The translations under genes and the position numbers were made by a program. DNA of 64,000 bases from Lacimicrobium alkaliphilum. GTDB lineage: Bacteria > Pseudomonadota > Gammaproteobacteria > Enterobacterales > Alteromonadaceae. Of this stretch, positions 1-8,913 are shown piece by piece; the first letter of the stretch is position 1; the number at the start of each line of letters is the position of its first letter. The stretch is from positions 62,001 to 126,000 of the forward strand of contig NZ_NISX01000002.1 in NCBI RefSeq assembly GCF_002591895.1, read 5' to 3'. A model generated the notes under the pieces. That model was not told the DNA's origin, made no database searches, and saw nothing but the letters and a program-made list of their open reading frames with translations.

Positions 1-1301
1 ATCTTAACAAAGCACAGATCCGCCAGGCCGATATCCTGCCTTATCTCGAGCGGGTAAAACAAAACCCATTGTTTAACACCGAACAAGTGGGCCGTTCCTA
101 TGAAGGACGCCCCATCTATCGGATCAGTATCGGTGAGGGGCCGGTAACCGTATTGATGTGGTCTCAGATGCATGGTGATGAGTCCACTGCCACCCCCGCA
201 CTGTTTGATCTTATCAATAAAATTAGCCAGGACAAGGACTGGCGTCAGGGCTGGGAAAACAGACTGACCCTGCATATGCTCCCCATGCTTAACCCTGATG
301 GTGCGGAGCTGGCCCAACGTTATAACGTCCAGAGTGTTGATATCAATCGTGACGCCAAAGATCTGCAGACCCCAGAAGGCCGCGTGCTGATGGAGCAGGC
401 CAAAGCCCTTAAACCGGACTTCGGATTTAATCTGCATGATCAGGGGCGCTTTTATTCTGCCGGCCCGAATCCACAAACGGCGACAATATCCTTATTAGCG
501 CCGGCTTATGATGAGCAAAAGAGTATTAACCAAACCCGAAAGCGGGCGATGCAACTTATCGGAGTTATGAAACAGGTGGGAGACAAACTTATCCCGCAAA
601 AAATGGGCCGCTACAATGATACCTATGCCCACAGAGCCTTTGGCGATACGCTCTCAGGCATGGGTATCAGTACAATACTGATTGAATCCGGCGCTTATCC
701 GGGCGATCTGAATCGCCAGGCTGCAAGACGGGTGAATCTGGCCATGCTGGAAACGTCTCTGGAAAGTATCGCCAGCAAAAGCTACCTGGCGATGGATCTT
801 GGACCCTATCACGATATTCCGATGAATGAGCGTGAAGCATTCCGCGATGTCATTATTCAGGATCTGCAGATACAAGGTGAACATCAATACAAACTGGATA
901 TTGCCCTTGATCTGGACTTGCCTGATGCAAATCGCCCCAGAATCAAAGACGTAGGTGATCTGTCACCTTTCTATCCCTTCTTTGAATTTGACGCCAGTGA
1001 CTGGCAATATCAGCCGGCCAAAGCTTACCAGCTAACATCTTCGTTGAAACTGACCGGTGAGCGTTACCTTGAACTGTTAAAACAGGGCTACGGGCACTTC
1101 GCCGGTGAACCTGAGCTTCTCGACAGCCAGACAGGCTTCCCGGTGCTGCTCAACGAACAATCCGCCCCCGCAGAAAAACCACAACGCAATCAGCGTGCGG
1201 TGTTCTTTATGCAGCATAAAGACGGCCGTAAAATTGCCGTGATTAACGGCCTGTTGATAGAACTTGAATCGGGTACATTGTTGAACGGTTATAACACCTG
1301 A
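1..1301 (+). CDS. M14-family zinc carboxypeptidase (5' end outside window)
   Basis: The reading frame is open from base 3, so the gene starts before the window and the N-terminus is missing. The visible part carries the metal-site motif HGDE (bases 171-182; His and Glu zinc ligands), an N-P-D-G segment followed by D-I-N-R-D (typical of M14 substrate pockets), a second His in N-L-H-D, and a late I-L-I-E-S-G segment that fits the catalytic Glu. This is the layout of M14 metallocarboxypeptidases, which remove C-terminal residues from peptides. The C-terminal ~130 residues match no domain I can name. Because the start is missing I cannot say whether it is secreted. It converges with ompW. Family assignment is secure; substrate is unknown. 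Confidence 0.85.
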   Translation, partial: LNKAQIRQADILPYLERVKQNPLFNTEQVGRSYEGRPIYRISIGEGPVTVLMWSQMHGDESTATPALFDLINKISQDKDWRQGWENRLTLHMLPMLNPDGAELAQRYNVQSVDINRDAKDLQTPEGRVLMEQAKALKPDFGFNLHDQGRFYSAGPNPQTATISLLAPAYDEQKSINQTRKRAMQLIGVMKQVGDKLIPQKMGRYNDTYAHRAFGDTLSGMGISTILIESGAYPGDLNRQAARRVNLAMLETSLESIASKSYLAMDLGPYHDIPMNEREAFRDVIIQDLQIQGEHQYKLDIALDLDLPDANRPRIKDVGDLSPFYPFFEFDASDWQYQPAKAYQLTSSLKLTGERYLELLKQGYGHFAGEPELLDSQTGFPVLLNEQSAPAEKPQRNQRAVFFMQHKDGRKIAVINGLLIELESGTLLNGYNT

Positions 1302-1370
1302 ATTACCAGGGCAATTTCAGGCAGGAATTGAGGCTGGAGGTAGCCAACAAGGCCATAGATTAACAATCAC

Positions 1371-1399
1371 AAAAATGCTGCAAGCCATCAGGCTTGCAG
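1371..1399 (-). terminator. Rho-independent terminator of ompW
   Basis: A perfect 9-bp stem (CTGCAAGCC / GGCTTGCAG) closes a 4-nt loop at 1378-1399. Read on the minus strand it is followed by five T (complement of 1371-1375). It lies 35 bp past the ompW stop codon, so it should end that transcript. Confidence 0.75.
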
Positions 1400-1433
1400 C
1401 GAACGCTAGCGACACCGTTGGGAGAAGTGTTGC

Positions 1434-2138
1434 CTAGAAGTAATACTTCGCGCCCAGCATAAAGATCATCGGGTCGATAGAAACATCGATTGGCTGCACG
1501 GCGGTGCCGTTAACCCGTACTTCAGCATCGCTGTCAATATCGGCCCAGGCCACCATGCCATGAATGCCCCAATCCTGATTGAGCCGATAGTTAAAGCCTG
1601 CCTGCAATGCCACGCCAATGGAATCATCCAGATGCAGGCTGACCTTATCACTGGCACTCGCTGCGCCGGTGGCAACCAGCACATCCACCAACTCCTGATT
1701 TACCCCTTCAGAGAAGAACAGGGTGTAATTGAGTCCTAACCCCACAAAAGGACGGAAGGCATCCTGTTTGGAGAAAAAGTGATATTGCGCCAGCACCGTA
1801 GGCGGCAGATGTTTGGTATCGCCGACTTTCAGGCCATTCACCGCACCGACGCTACTGTTAAGGGTTATGTCGTGGGAGAAAGGTGTGGCAGCAACCACTT
1901 CCAGTGTCCAGTTATCGCCAAAGGCATAATCCAGTGTCAGGCCAAGCTGGGTATTGCTGTCGACAGCCAGTTGGCTGGAGTTTTGTGGCAAACCGGCGAC
2001 GGTTTCCACCACATTCAGGTAGCTGCTGCTTTCATCAGGGCTGACATTAATTGCACCCACATTGAGGCTGAAATCCGCTATCGCCACAGGAGCAAAAGCT
2101 GCAGTGGCCAGTAGTGAAGTAAGAAGTGTTTTTTTCAT
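1434..2138 (-). CDS. ompW: OmpW-family outer membrane protein
   Basis: A 234-residue protein with a signal peptide (about residues 1-21, ending A-I-A) and alternating hydrophobic strands. It ends in Y-Y-F, as expected for an outer-membrane barrel that needs a terminal aromatic residue for BAM recognition. The N-terminal L-N-V-G-A-I-N-V-S-P-D, the P-P-T-V-L-A-Q-Y-H-F and F-R-P-F-V-G-L-G-L-N-Y segments, and the closing M-L-G-A-K-Y-Y-F are characteristic of OmpW, an eight-stranded small porin for hydrophobic compounds. GGAG sits just before the ATG. It appears to be a single-gene unit with its own terminator. A half-conserved FNR-like palindrome lies about 60 bp upstream of the start. Confidence 0.92.
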   Translation of the reverse strand: MKKTLLTSLLATAAFAPVAIADFSLNVGAINVSPDESSSYLNVVETVAGLPQNSSQLAVDSNTQLGLTLDYAFGDNWTLEVVAATPFSHDITLNSSVGAVNGLKVGDTKHLPPTVLAQYHFFSKQDAFRPFVGLGLNYTLFFSEGVNQELVDVLVATGAASASDKVSLHLDDSIGVALQAGFNYRLNQDWGIHGMVAWADIDSDAEVRVNGTAVQPIDVSIDPMIFMLGAKYYF

Positions 2139-2196
2139 TGTTGCGCTCCGTTAAAAGAATCTGAGCGCATTGTGCAAGGCTTTTTCAGATAATAAC

Positions 2197-2210
2197 CTGA
2201 CTGAGATCAA
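2197..2210 (-). promoter_or_regulatory. Possible FNR/EtrA-like site upstream of ompW
   Basis: On the minus strand the sequence is TTGATctcaGTCAG. The first half-site matches the FNR consensus (TTGAT-N4-ATCAA) exactly and the second half matches three of five positions. OmpW is oxygen-regulated in enterobacteria, which makes the site plausible, but a match of this quality can occur by chance. Confidence 0.3.
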
Positions 2211-2288
2211 GGTTTTTATCAGGCAATTCTCTGCTGGGGTCGAAACGAAGCCGTTTTATGATCCAGGTCAAATTTGCAGGCCCTGCCC

Positions 2289-3785
2289 CTACTCCTTTAT
2301 CTGACAATAACTGGTTAAAAATTCATCGTGATCAAGCATTTTTGGCAAGGGATCCTGCTTCACCTGCCGGATTTGCTGCAACATGCCGAGTAACTGCTCA
2401 CGGGACGGATTGTCTGCCATGGGGTGATAATCTTTCGGCATAATTCCCTGCCCCATCATCACCTGTAACCAGGAGCTTTCGAGGAAAAGATCATTCTGCT
2501 CCCGGAACAAGCGGCCCGTTTCGGCAAACAGGGCGATTTTCTGAGTCAGAGAATCTGGAATCTCGATGCTTTGCAGGTCGCGCCAGAATTGGGTATCAGT
2601 GCGTTGATTAACATGGTAATGCAACACCAGAAAGTCTCTGATTTGTTCAAACTCAAGCTTTGACTGTTTATTGTATTCCGCTACAGCCGCAGGCTGGATA
2701 CCCTGATGAGGAAACAAATGTATCAGGCGGACAATTGCAGACTGAATAAGATGAATACTGGTTGATTCAAGTGGCTCCAGGAAACCACTGGACAAACCTA
2801 CTGCGATCACATTTTTATGCCACTGTTTGCGACGCCGGCCAGTCAAAAAGCGGATGAAGTTGGGATCGCCACAGGCTTTACTGTCGAGATTAGCCAGCAG
2901 CGTATCTGCGGCCTGTTCATCACTGCAATGAGCACTACTGTATACCATACCGTTGCCATTGCGGTGCTGTAGCGGTATGCGCCACTGCCAGCCTGCTCCA
3001 TGGGCGATGGACCGGGTATAAGGCAGTGTTTTCTGGAAACGTTCTGAAGGCACCGCAACAGCACGGTCGCAGGGCAACAGGTGGCTCCAGTCCTCATAGC
3101 CTGTATTCAGCTTCTGCTGGATCAGTAATCCACGGAAACCGGAACAATCGAGAAACAAATCCCCGCCGATTATCTTACCGTTATCCAGTTGCAGGGACTG
3201 AATATAGCCGCTGTCATTGTTCTGATCGACTTTCTCCACTTTACCTTCGGTGCGAGTGACACCCAGTTTCTCACTGTAATTGCGCAGGAAGCGGGCATAC
3301 AGAGATGCATCGAAATGGTAGGCATAAGGTAGCTCCAGTACAGGATCCTTGCTGTTGATGTGAGAAAATTTGCCAGCCTGTGCGCACAGGTAGTTCAGAT
3401 CATACTCCCACAAACTGTCTTTAAGTCCTTCCTGCTGTGCACGTCGCCAGTAATGATGAAAGTGGCAAAATGCCATACTCTTGCCCGGCGCACCAAAGGT
3501 ATGGAAATAGCCTTCTCCGGGTACCCGCCAGTTCTCAAATTTTATCGCCAGTTTCATGGTGGCTTTGGTTTCACGCAGAAAATCGGCTTCTTTGATACCC
3601 AGCACATTATTGACCAGCCGAATCGGTGGAATAGTAGCTTCACCAACACCGACAGTACCAATCGCCTCGGATTCCACCAGTTCAATATCCACCGCATTGC
3701 CAAGCATTTTTTTCAGCAACGCCGCCGACATCCAGCCAGCGGTTCCGCCACCGAGGATCACCACTTTACGCATTACACTTTTCAT
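2289..3785 (-). CDS. Flavin-dependent tryptophan-halogenase-like protein
   Basis: A 498-residue protein of the tryptophan halogenase family (FADH2-dependent enzymes that chlorinate or brominate aromatic substrates through HOCl/HOBr). Visible marks are the N-terminal FAD motif G-G-G-T-A-G-W (residues 12-18), the family signature W-x-W-x-I-P at 266-271, a Lys at 78 in a K-L-A-I-K-F segment at the place of the catalytic Lys, and E-P-L-E-S-T at 337-342 with the expected partner Glu. The known active residues are therefore all present. It is the last gene after a TonB-dependent receptor on the same strand. This pairing is seen in carbohydrate-use loci of marine proteobacteria, where the halogenase has no proven role. 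No indole, pyrrolnitrin or flavin-reductase gene is nearby, so tryptophan as substrate is doubtful. Confidence 0.9.
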   Translation of the reverse strand: MKSVMRKVVILGGGTAGWMSAALLKKMLGNAVDIELVESEAIGTVGVGEATIPPIRLVNNVLGIKEADFLRETKATMKLAIKFENWRVPGEGYFHTFGAPGKSMAFCHFHHYWRRAQQEGLKDSLWEYDLNYLCAQAGKFSHINSKDPVLELPYAYHFDASLYARFLRNYSEKLGVTRTEGKVEKVDQNNDSGYIQSLQLDNGKIIGGDLFLDCSGFRGLLIQQKLNTGYEDWSHLLPCDRAVAVPSERFQKTLPYTRSIAHGAGWQWRIPLQHRNGNGMVYSSAHCSDEQAADTLLANLDSKACGDPNFIRFLTGRRRKQWHKNVIAVGLSSGFLEPLESTSIHLIQSAIVRLIHLFPHQGIQPAAVAEYNKQSKLEFEQIRDFLVLHYHVNQRTDTQFWRDLQSIEIPDSLTQKIALFAETGRLFREQNDLFLESSWLQVMMGQGIMPKDYHPMADNPSREQLLGMLQQIRQVKQDPLPKMLDHDEFLTSYCQIKE

Positions 3786-3820
3786 CTTATTACAGCCCGT
3801 TTATACCTGTTGGTATGACA

Positions 3821-3854
3821 AAAAAACCCAACCAGAGGACTGGTCGGGTTTTTG
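3821..3854 (-). terminator. Intrinsic terminator between the receptor and halogenase genes
   Basis: A long stem (centre AACCCAACCAG / CTGGTCGGGTT, one G-U pair in the minus-strand RNA, 4-nt loop) is followed on the minus strand by a run of seven T. It lies between the receptor stop (3926) and the halogenase start (3785). The plus strand also has a T run after the stem, so it could act in both directions. Confidence 0.75.
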
Positions 3855-3925
3855 ATTCTAGCAGTATGTCGGTTTCACCAACAACAAGGGCAAAGTGACC
3901 TCATTGACCACTCTGGCCCGCTTTA

Positions 3926-6760
3926 TCAGAAGGTGTAATTCACACCCAGCAGATAGTTGGCCCCAAAGCTCTGATACAGCGTTACAAAACGCGGATCGTC
4001 ACCATCAGTCTGCACCGTATCCTGATCTGTCAGGTTCTGTGCCTGCAGGGTTACCCGCAATCCTTTCAGGGCTTCAATACCAGACTCGCTGAAGTCATAA
4101 CCAATCTGCGCATCCCACAGCTCAAAGCCTCTGTCCATTGTTTCAACCAATGACAGACTCAGACCACGAGCCTCGGTAGAAAAGACATCACGTTTGGAAC
4201 CGGAAATCCGGAATTCAAAGCCATTTTTCTCGTAGTAAGCGGTCAACTGATAAATTTCATCAGATAAACCGGGCACCCGGCCACCATCATCCAGTTCACC
4301 ATCCATAAAGGTCGCGCTGGCAACCAGACCAAATCCGTCCAGCGCATCACTGACCAGACGCATTGGTACACTGGCCTGTAATTCGTAGCCGCGAACAAAG
4401 CCGGTCAAACCGTCTTCAACGAAGGAAAGGGGCCCTTCAAACAGCACTGGTGCCTGGTTGCCGGTTTCTTCGGAAGACTGGTGGAAGCCAGGAATATATG
4501 AGTCAGAGAAATCCGCGATGGTCTCACCGTTTCTGTGCCAGTTTGTCAGATCCTTGTAGAAAAAGGCTGCGGCAAAATAACCATCATCGGCAAAGTAATT
4601 CTCGTAAGCCAAATCAAACTGATTGGCTTCCAGTGGTTTCAGAGCAGTGTTGCCTGCGCTTGCACTCCAGGGGCTGTTCTCAATATCACCGCTTAAGATG
4701 TTGCCATCGTTAAACTGGAAATCAACCTGGGCGTTAGGACGCATATCATCCATACGCGGACGGCTCATTACCTTGGACATACTGGTGCGCACAAACTGGT
4801 TGTCTGCCACTTCAAAACTCAGGTTTAGTGTCGGCAGTACATCGGTATAACTGTCTTCGCCTGTTACGGGCACCGCTTCGGTAAAGCCACCAGGGCCAGT
4901 AGTAGTGCTGAAGCCCGTTCCAGCCTGGTCAGAACTCACCATCTGCAAGCCCAAATTACCCCGTACATAGATGCCGGAGAATTCAGTATCGATATCCAGC
5001 TTGGCAAATACGGTCAGCAGTTCTTCGTCAATAGTATAGGTGTCACCAAAACGGCCATTTTCAAATAGTGCAGCATCGGTTTCAGTGTAGAAACCCTCGT
5101 TAAACAATCCCAGGCTATCGTAAGCCAGTACCCCATTGATACCGGTGAAGCTGAGATCTGCCACACCCAGTACATCAGGGATGGGGGCATCACCAGGCCA
5201 GGTTGGGGCTGTCAGAAATGCACCATTGTTGATCTTGGATTTGCTGCGATCCTGATAGCTCACACCCACATTGAGGCCAGAGAAAATTCCCCACTCCACA
5301 AAGCCTTTTACTTCAAAGCGTGCACTGGTGAGCTCTTCTTCGAATATAGGCTGATTAACAAAACCATCCTGTGCAGTTTCTGGTCCGAACCCGTCAACGC
5401 CCTGAAAACGTTCAACCGGCGCCAGTGCGCCGCCCCAGGCCTGAGGTCCGGCAAGTGTAATCAATGACGGATCAGTCAGATCAACGGGAGCCATGGTAGG
5501 GTGATCCGTATAAACAGCGCCGGTAGAGGTCATTTCCCACGAACGAGCGGTAATTGGACGGCCATCAATACCGGCACGACCAACACCAGAATAGCTTTCA
5601 ACGTCAGTGATGGTCTTATCCACCTTACCGGTAGACAAATCAAACTCGGCTTCCCAGTAATCATTGATTTGATACTCAACATTCAGACCAAAGGTGGTCA
5701 GCTCTGCATCCTGAGAGCGGGCATCATTGCGCACTACTGAATAGAAGCCATCATAGTAACCTTCAGTCACCAGGCCATCTTCAACGCCGGTTACTGTGTA
5801 AGCGCCGGTACCCCACTCTGCGCCACCCTCTTCGAGACCGCGTCTGACGTCATTCTCAAGAAAGTCGATATAAAGGGCATCAAACTTGATCTTCAGATCA
5901 TCGGATGGTGCATATTCAACGATTGCAGCCACAGAGTCGCGTTCGAGCATGGCCGAGCGCACGAATGAATCGTGTCCACCCAGTACTTTGGTACCTGCCG
6001 GAATCGCTTCACCGTCAGCGGTTTCGGTCTTGGAAACATCGGCATACCCCCAGCCACGGAACTGCTCTTCCTGACGAGGCGTCTCAAGTGATGAGAGAAC
6101 TAATGCAACACCCAGAGTGTCATTGGCGAAACTGTCGACATAGTTAAACGCGAATCTGTGTCCCTTATTATCAAAGTCCGGGTTACCGGATGACTTTTCA
6201 TTCTGCTCAATGTTGGCATTAAAGGTAATAGTGCGTTCTGCGCCTAACGGGCTTACTGTCTGTAAATCTACTGTGCCGCCGATCCCCTGAGCCATCAGGC
6301 CGGCTTCAGGTGTTTTATAAACAACAACGTTCGAGACAATCTCTGAAGGATAAAGGTCAAACTCTACACCACGGTTGTCACCCATCCCCAACAGTTCGCG
6401 GCCATTGAGTGAAGTACCTATGTAGTTTTCGTTGAAACCACGGATAGACAGACCACTGGTACGACCGTTACGACGTTCACCGGCCAGCCCGGGCAAACGG
6501 GCTAATGATTCGGCCACACTGGTGTCAGGCAATTTACCAATGTCTTCCGCTGACAGTGCCTCAACGATGGACGTACTGTCCATTTTGATAGCCTGAGCCC
6601 GCTGTAAGCTGGCCCGGATACCCGATACCTGAATAACTTCTACGGCTTCATTCTGTTCGGCCTGCTGCTGAGCAGATTGCGCCATTACCGGCGACGCACC
6701 AAATACCAAACCACTGGAGATCAGTGCGCTGGTAATAAGACTGGGGTTAAATTTTTTCAT
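3926..6760 (-). CDS. TonB-dependent receptor, probable (malto)oligosaccharide importer
   Basis: A 944-residue outer-membrane receptor. A signal peptide (cleaved after A-S-P-V-M-A, about residue 27) is followed by a TonB box (E-V-I-Q-V-S-G), a plug domain with the run R-x-P-G-L-A and S-I-R-G-F-N, and a long beta-barrel that ends Y-L-L-G-V-N-Y-T-F with the terminal Phe. The N-terminal style V-S-G-I-R-A-S-L-Q is typical of the large Xanthomonas/Caulobacter/Alteromonadales receptor family that imports plant and algal oligosaccharides. AGGA precedes the ATG. The gene has a 470-bp upstream region holding a palindrome identical to the one before the GH13 alpha-glucosidase, so maltodextrin-like sugars are the likely cargo. 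That last step is inference. Confidence 0.9.
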   Translation of the reverse strand: MKKFNPSLITSALISSGLVFGASPVMAQSAQQQAEQNEAVEVIQVSGIRASLQRAQAIKMDSTSIVEALSAEDIGKLPDTSVAESLARLPGLAGERRNGRTSGLSIRGFNENYIGTSLNGRELLGMGDNRGVEFDLYPSEIVSNVVVYKTPEAGLMAQGIGGTVDLQTVSPLGAERTITFNANIEQNEKSSGNPDFDNKGHRFAFNYVDSFANDTLGVALVLSSLETPRQEEQFRGWGYADVSKTETADGEAIPAGTKVLGGHDSFVRSAMLERDSVAAIVEYAPSDDLKIKFDALYIDFLENDVRRGLEEGGAEWGTGAYTVTGVEDGLVTEGYYDGFYSVVRNDARSQDAELTTFGLNVEYQINDYWEAEFDLSTGKVDKTITDVESYSGVGRAGIDGRPITARSWEMTSTGAVYTDHPTMAPVDLTDPSLITLAGPQAWGGALAPVERFQGVDGFGPETAQDGFVNQPIFEEELTSARFEVKGFVEWGIFSGLNVGVSYQDRSKSKINNGAFLTAPTWPGDAPIPDVLGVADLSFTGINGVLAYDSLGLFNEGFYTETDAALFENGRFGDTYTIDEELLTVFAKLDIDTEFSGIYVRGNLGLQMVSSDQAGTGFSTTTGPGGFTEAVPVTGEDSYTDVLPTLNLSFEVADNQFVRTSMSKVMSRPRMDDMRPNAQVDFQFNDGNILSGDIENSPWSASAGNTALKPLEANQFDLAYENYFADDGYFAAAFFYKDLTNWHRNGETIADFSDSYIPGFHQSSEETGNQAPVLFEGPLSFVEDGLTGFVRGYELQASVPMRLVSDALDGFGLVASATFMDGELDDGGRVPGLSDEIYQLTAYYEKNGFEFRISGSKRDVFSTEARGLSLSLVETMDRGFELWDAQIGYDFSESGIEALKGLRVTLQAQNLTDQDTVQTDGDDPRFVTLYQSFGANYLLGVNYTF

Positions 6761-7230
6761 GACTTGTGTCCTGATTGTTTAATTTGTGCTGTTGCGGTGC
6801 CAGGGGCACTGTTACTGTGCATACCTGCACAAAAAGTGCAGAAATTTGTTGCCGAGGATAGTAACGCCAGAGTTCAAACAGGCACAATGTCTTGCATACG
6901 TATTCATAGAAATTCAGTAACATTTCAATAACATTTAATTGCTAAAAATCCATAAAGACACCCTTTGAGATACAGCGTATGCAACTGTTTTATAAGCGTT
7001 TTATAAATTTAACAGCATGAGAAAAACGCATCATTTCGTATGAATAAAGTGTAACTAAATTACATATATAAAATGTTTCACCAGGATTTGGCGAGTGATT
7101 TGCGCATAAAACCTATCGCTAAAAGCGTTATTTTAATTGCATCTGGCAGACGACACCGGCCACTCAAAGTCTGAGGAGTTATAGAGAAGAAGCGAGGCTC
7201 ATAGAGGACTTAAAATTAATGGTAGTAAAA
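6761..7230. other. Long AT-rich regulatory spacer upstream of the TonB receptor
   Basis: No credible gene is present. The spacer separates the receptor start from the 3' end of the TetR-type gene. It holds the LacI-type palindrome (6892-6907), two short direct repeats each with an 11-bp period (TAACATTT at 6918 and 6929; GTTTTATAA at 6987 and 6998), and a small CGCT-AAA-AGCG inverted repeat at 7117-7127. The receptor promoter should lie here, but I could not fix its -10 and -35 boxes. Confidence 0.5.
6892..6907 (-). promoter_or_regulatory. Predicted LacI-family (MalR-like) operator of the TonB receptor
   Basis: TTGCATACGTATTCAT is a near-palindrome with core ATACGTAT and a central CG, the hallmark of LacI-family operators. 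The inner 14 bp are exactly the same, in reverse complement, as the site 74 bp before the GH13 alpha-glucosidase at 9240. It lies 133 bp upstream of the receptor start. No LacI-family gene is in this window. Confidence 0.65.
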
Positions 7231-7794
7231 TTACTTCCAGATCTTAAGTAATGCGCCGGTACGCAGTTTAAAGCTGAGACTGCGGCGGGAACAGTGTTGT
7301 TGTTCTGAATTATCATTCAGCCAATGAACAAAGGTACTGACAAACACCGTTGTTAAGGCAATTTCCTGTTGAATACGGGCCAGATGCCGGGCCCGAAGGT
7401 TCGCTACCTCCATCAGCCATTGGACAGTCCGGCTGATCCGTAACAGGCCTCCAATCTGAAGATGAATATGACCGGGTTCAAGTTTGTATAACAACATCTG
7501 ACCGGTTAAATGGCGGTACTCCGCCAGGGCTTCAAGCCAACGCCAGACCGCCTCTTCAATGCGTTGTGCAGGTGGCTTAGCCAGCCACTGCGGCCCGGAA
7601 CGGATACTGAGGAGATGCCGATCGGCACGGTCAAACCAGGCGTCCACCAGCTCATCTTTCTGACTAAAGTGCTGATAAATATCAACCAGAGGAATATCCA
7701 GAACACGGGCTGTGTCAGCCAGGCTAAGATTTTCCCAGCCCGTTTGCTTACCCAATTGCAGCGCCTTATCCAGAATAATGTTTTTGTCGGTCAT
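7231..7794 (-). CDS. TetR-family transcriptional regulator
   Basis: A protein of about 187 residues with the N-terminal TetR helix-turn-helix pattern: an initial helix (I-I-L-D-K-A-L-Q-L), then L-S-L-A-D-T-A-R-V-L-D-I-P-L-V-D-I-Y-Q-H-F, and a K-D-E-L-V linker to the ligand-binding helices. I place the start at the second ATG (7794) because GGAGG stands five bases before it. The C-terminal domain is divergent, so the effector is unknown. It is 42 bp downstream of the receptor-channel gene on the same strand and probably shares its transcript. It also borders the spacer in front of the TonB receptor, so it could control either. Confidence 0.75.
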   Translation of the reverse strand: MTDKNIILDKALQLGKQTGWENLSLADTARVLDIPLVDIYQHFSQKDELVDAWFDRADRHLLSIRSGPQWLAKPPAQRIEEAVWRWLEALAEYRHLTGQMLLYKLEPGHIHLQIGGLLRISRTVQWLMEVANLRARHLARIQQEIALTTVFVSTFVHWLNDNSEQQHCSRRSLSFKLRTGALLKIWK

Positions 7795-7836
7795 ACCAGC
7801 CTCCGTTAACACTTCATTATAGAAGCTGGTGCGCTA

Positions 7837-8913
7837 TCAATGGTTGCCCAGATAAAAATCCAGCCGTTGTTGCCATTCGTCGCTAGCAATAACCTCTAAT
7901 AGTGCCTGATTCATTGGCTCTCGCAACCCACTGCCTTCTGCAACCGCAATGGCATAATCCTGGCGCTCAAGAATTTCCGGCAGAATTGCCAGTTTTCCGG
8001 GGTAAGTCTGGCGAGCCAGATACTGCATAATAGGTTTATCATATACCAGTGCATCGGTCTGTCCTTTGGCCACCTCTTCCAGCGCCCCGGCCAACGATGC
8101 GCGTTGTACAAAGCCGATACCATTTCGTTGCAGATAGTCCGCACTGGCGGAACTGGCCACACTAACGACACTGGCCTCGGGCAAATCATCGGCCCCGGTT
8201 ATCTTGGTTTCCAGCTGGCTGACGGTAAGGCTGGTAGCAATAGCGGCCGTGAAACTGGAAATCAGAATAATTGCTGCAAACATCCAGACCAGCCCCACCA
8301 CTCTTCCGGCAAAGGTTGTCGGGGCCTTATCGCCATAGCCCACGGTTGTCATAGTGACCGCGGCCCACCAGAAGCTTGCGCCTATTCCTTGCGCAGCTGT
8401 TCCGCCAAACATTTCGGCATTTCTTTTGCGCTCGAACAACCAGAGTACAACACCCACTGCCAGTAATAATCCACCCAGGCCAGCAAGAGCAACCAGAAAC
8501 TGCCAGGAAAAAAGACCTGCAATAATGGTCCAGATACCACTGCTGTGTTTGGACGTCGCGATGGCCAGACCTGTTGTAAAATAGGGATGAGTGAAATCAA
8601 CGCTCGATTCACGAGCAGCCGTCACGGTTAATGCCGCTACAGATGCGTCAAATCGTCCGCTTTGAAGCCCGCCTATCAATTCATCCAGCTCTGCTTCTTC
8701 AAACCGGTAGGTTACCCCCATTTCAGCAGCAACCTGTTGCCATAATTCAATGCTGATGCCGGTCAGATCCCCATTCTCCTGCTTGATCACAAAGGGAGGC
8801 GCTATTTTTGTACCAATGACCAGGGTATCGTCAGGAGCTGCCTGGGCGAAAACCTTAGCAGAACTCATTGAGAGTAGTAATAAAAGCCAGACCAGGCGTA
8901 GGCGAAATGACAT
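7837..8913 (-). CDS. Prokaryotic ionotropic glutamate-receptor-like potassium channel (GluR0 type)
   Basis: A 358-residue membrane protein with the domain order of bacterial ligand-gated channels. It has a signal peptide (about 1-24), the first half of a periplasmic amino-acid-binding domain (29-120), a first membrane helix (about 136-160), a re-entrant pore with the potassium filter T-V-G-Y-G-D (190-195), a further helix (about 205-230), and then the second half of the binding domain (235-358). The first lobe has T-x-x-R-E-S-S-V-D-F-T-x-P-Y, whose Arg (101) corresponds to the residue that holds the ligand alpha-carboxylate. The second lobe has V-Y-D-K-P, matching the acidic residue that holds the amine. 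It should conduct K+ when an amino acid binds in the periplasm. It is followed by the TetR-type gene. Confidence 0.88.
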   Translation of the reverse strand: MSFRLRLVWLLLLLSMSSAKVFAQAAPDDTLVIGTKIAPPFVIKQENGDLTGISIELWQQVAAEMGVTYRFEEAELDELIGGLQSGRFDASVAALTVTAARESSVDFTHPYFTTGLAIATSKHSSGIWTIIAGLFSWQFLVALAGLGGLLLAVGVVLWLFERKRNAEMFGGTAAQGIGASFWWAAVTMTTVGYGDKAPTTFAGRVVGLVWMFAAIILISSFTAAIATSLTVSQLETKITGADDLPEASVVSVASSASADYLQRNGIGFVQRASLAGALEEVAKGQTDALVYDKPIMQYLARQTYPGKLAILPEILERQDYAIAVAEGSGLREPMNQALLEVIASDEWQQRLDFYLGNH

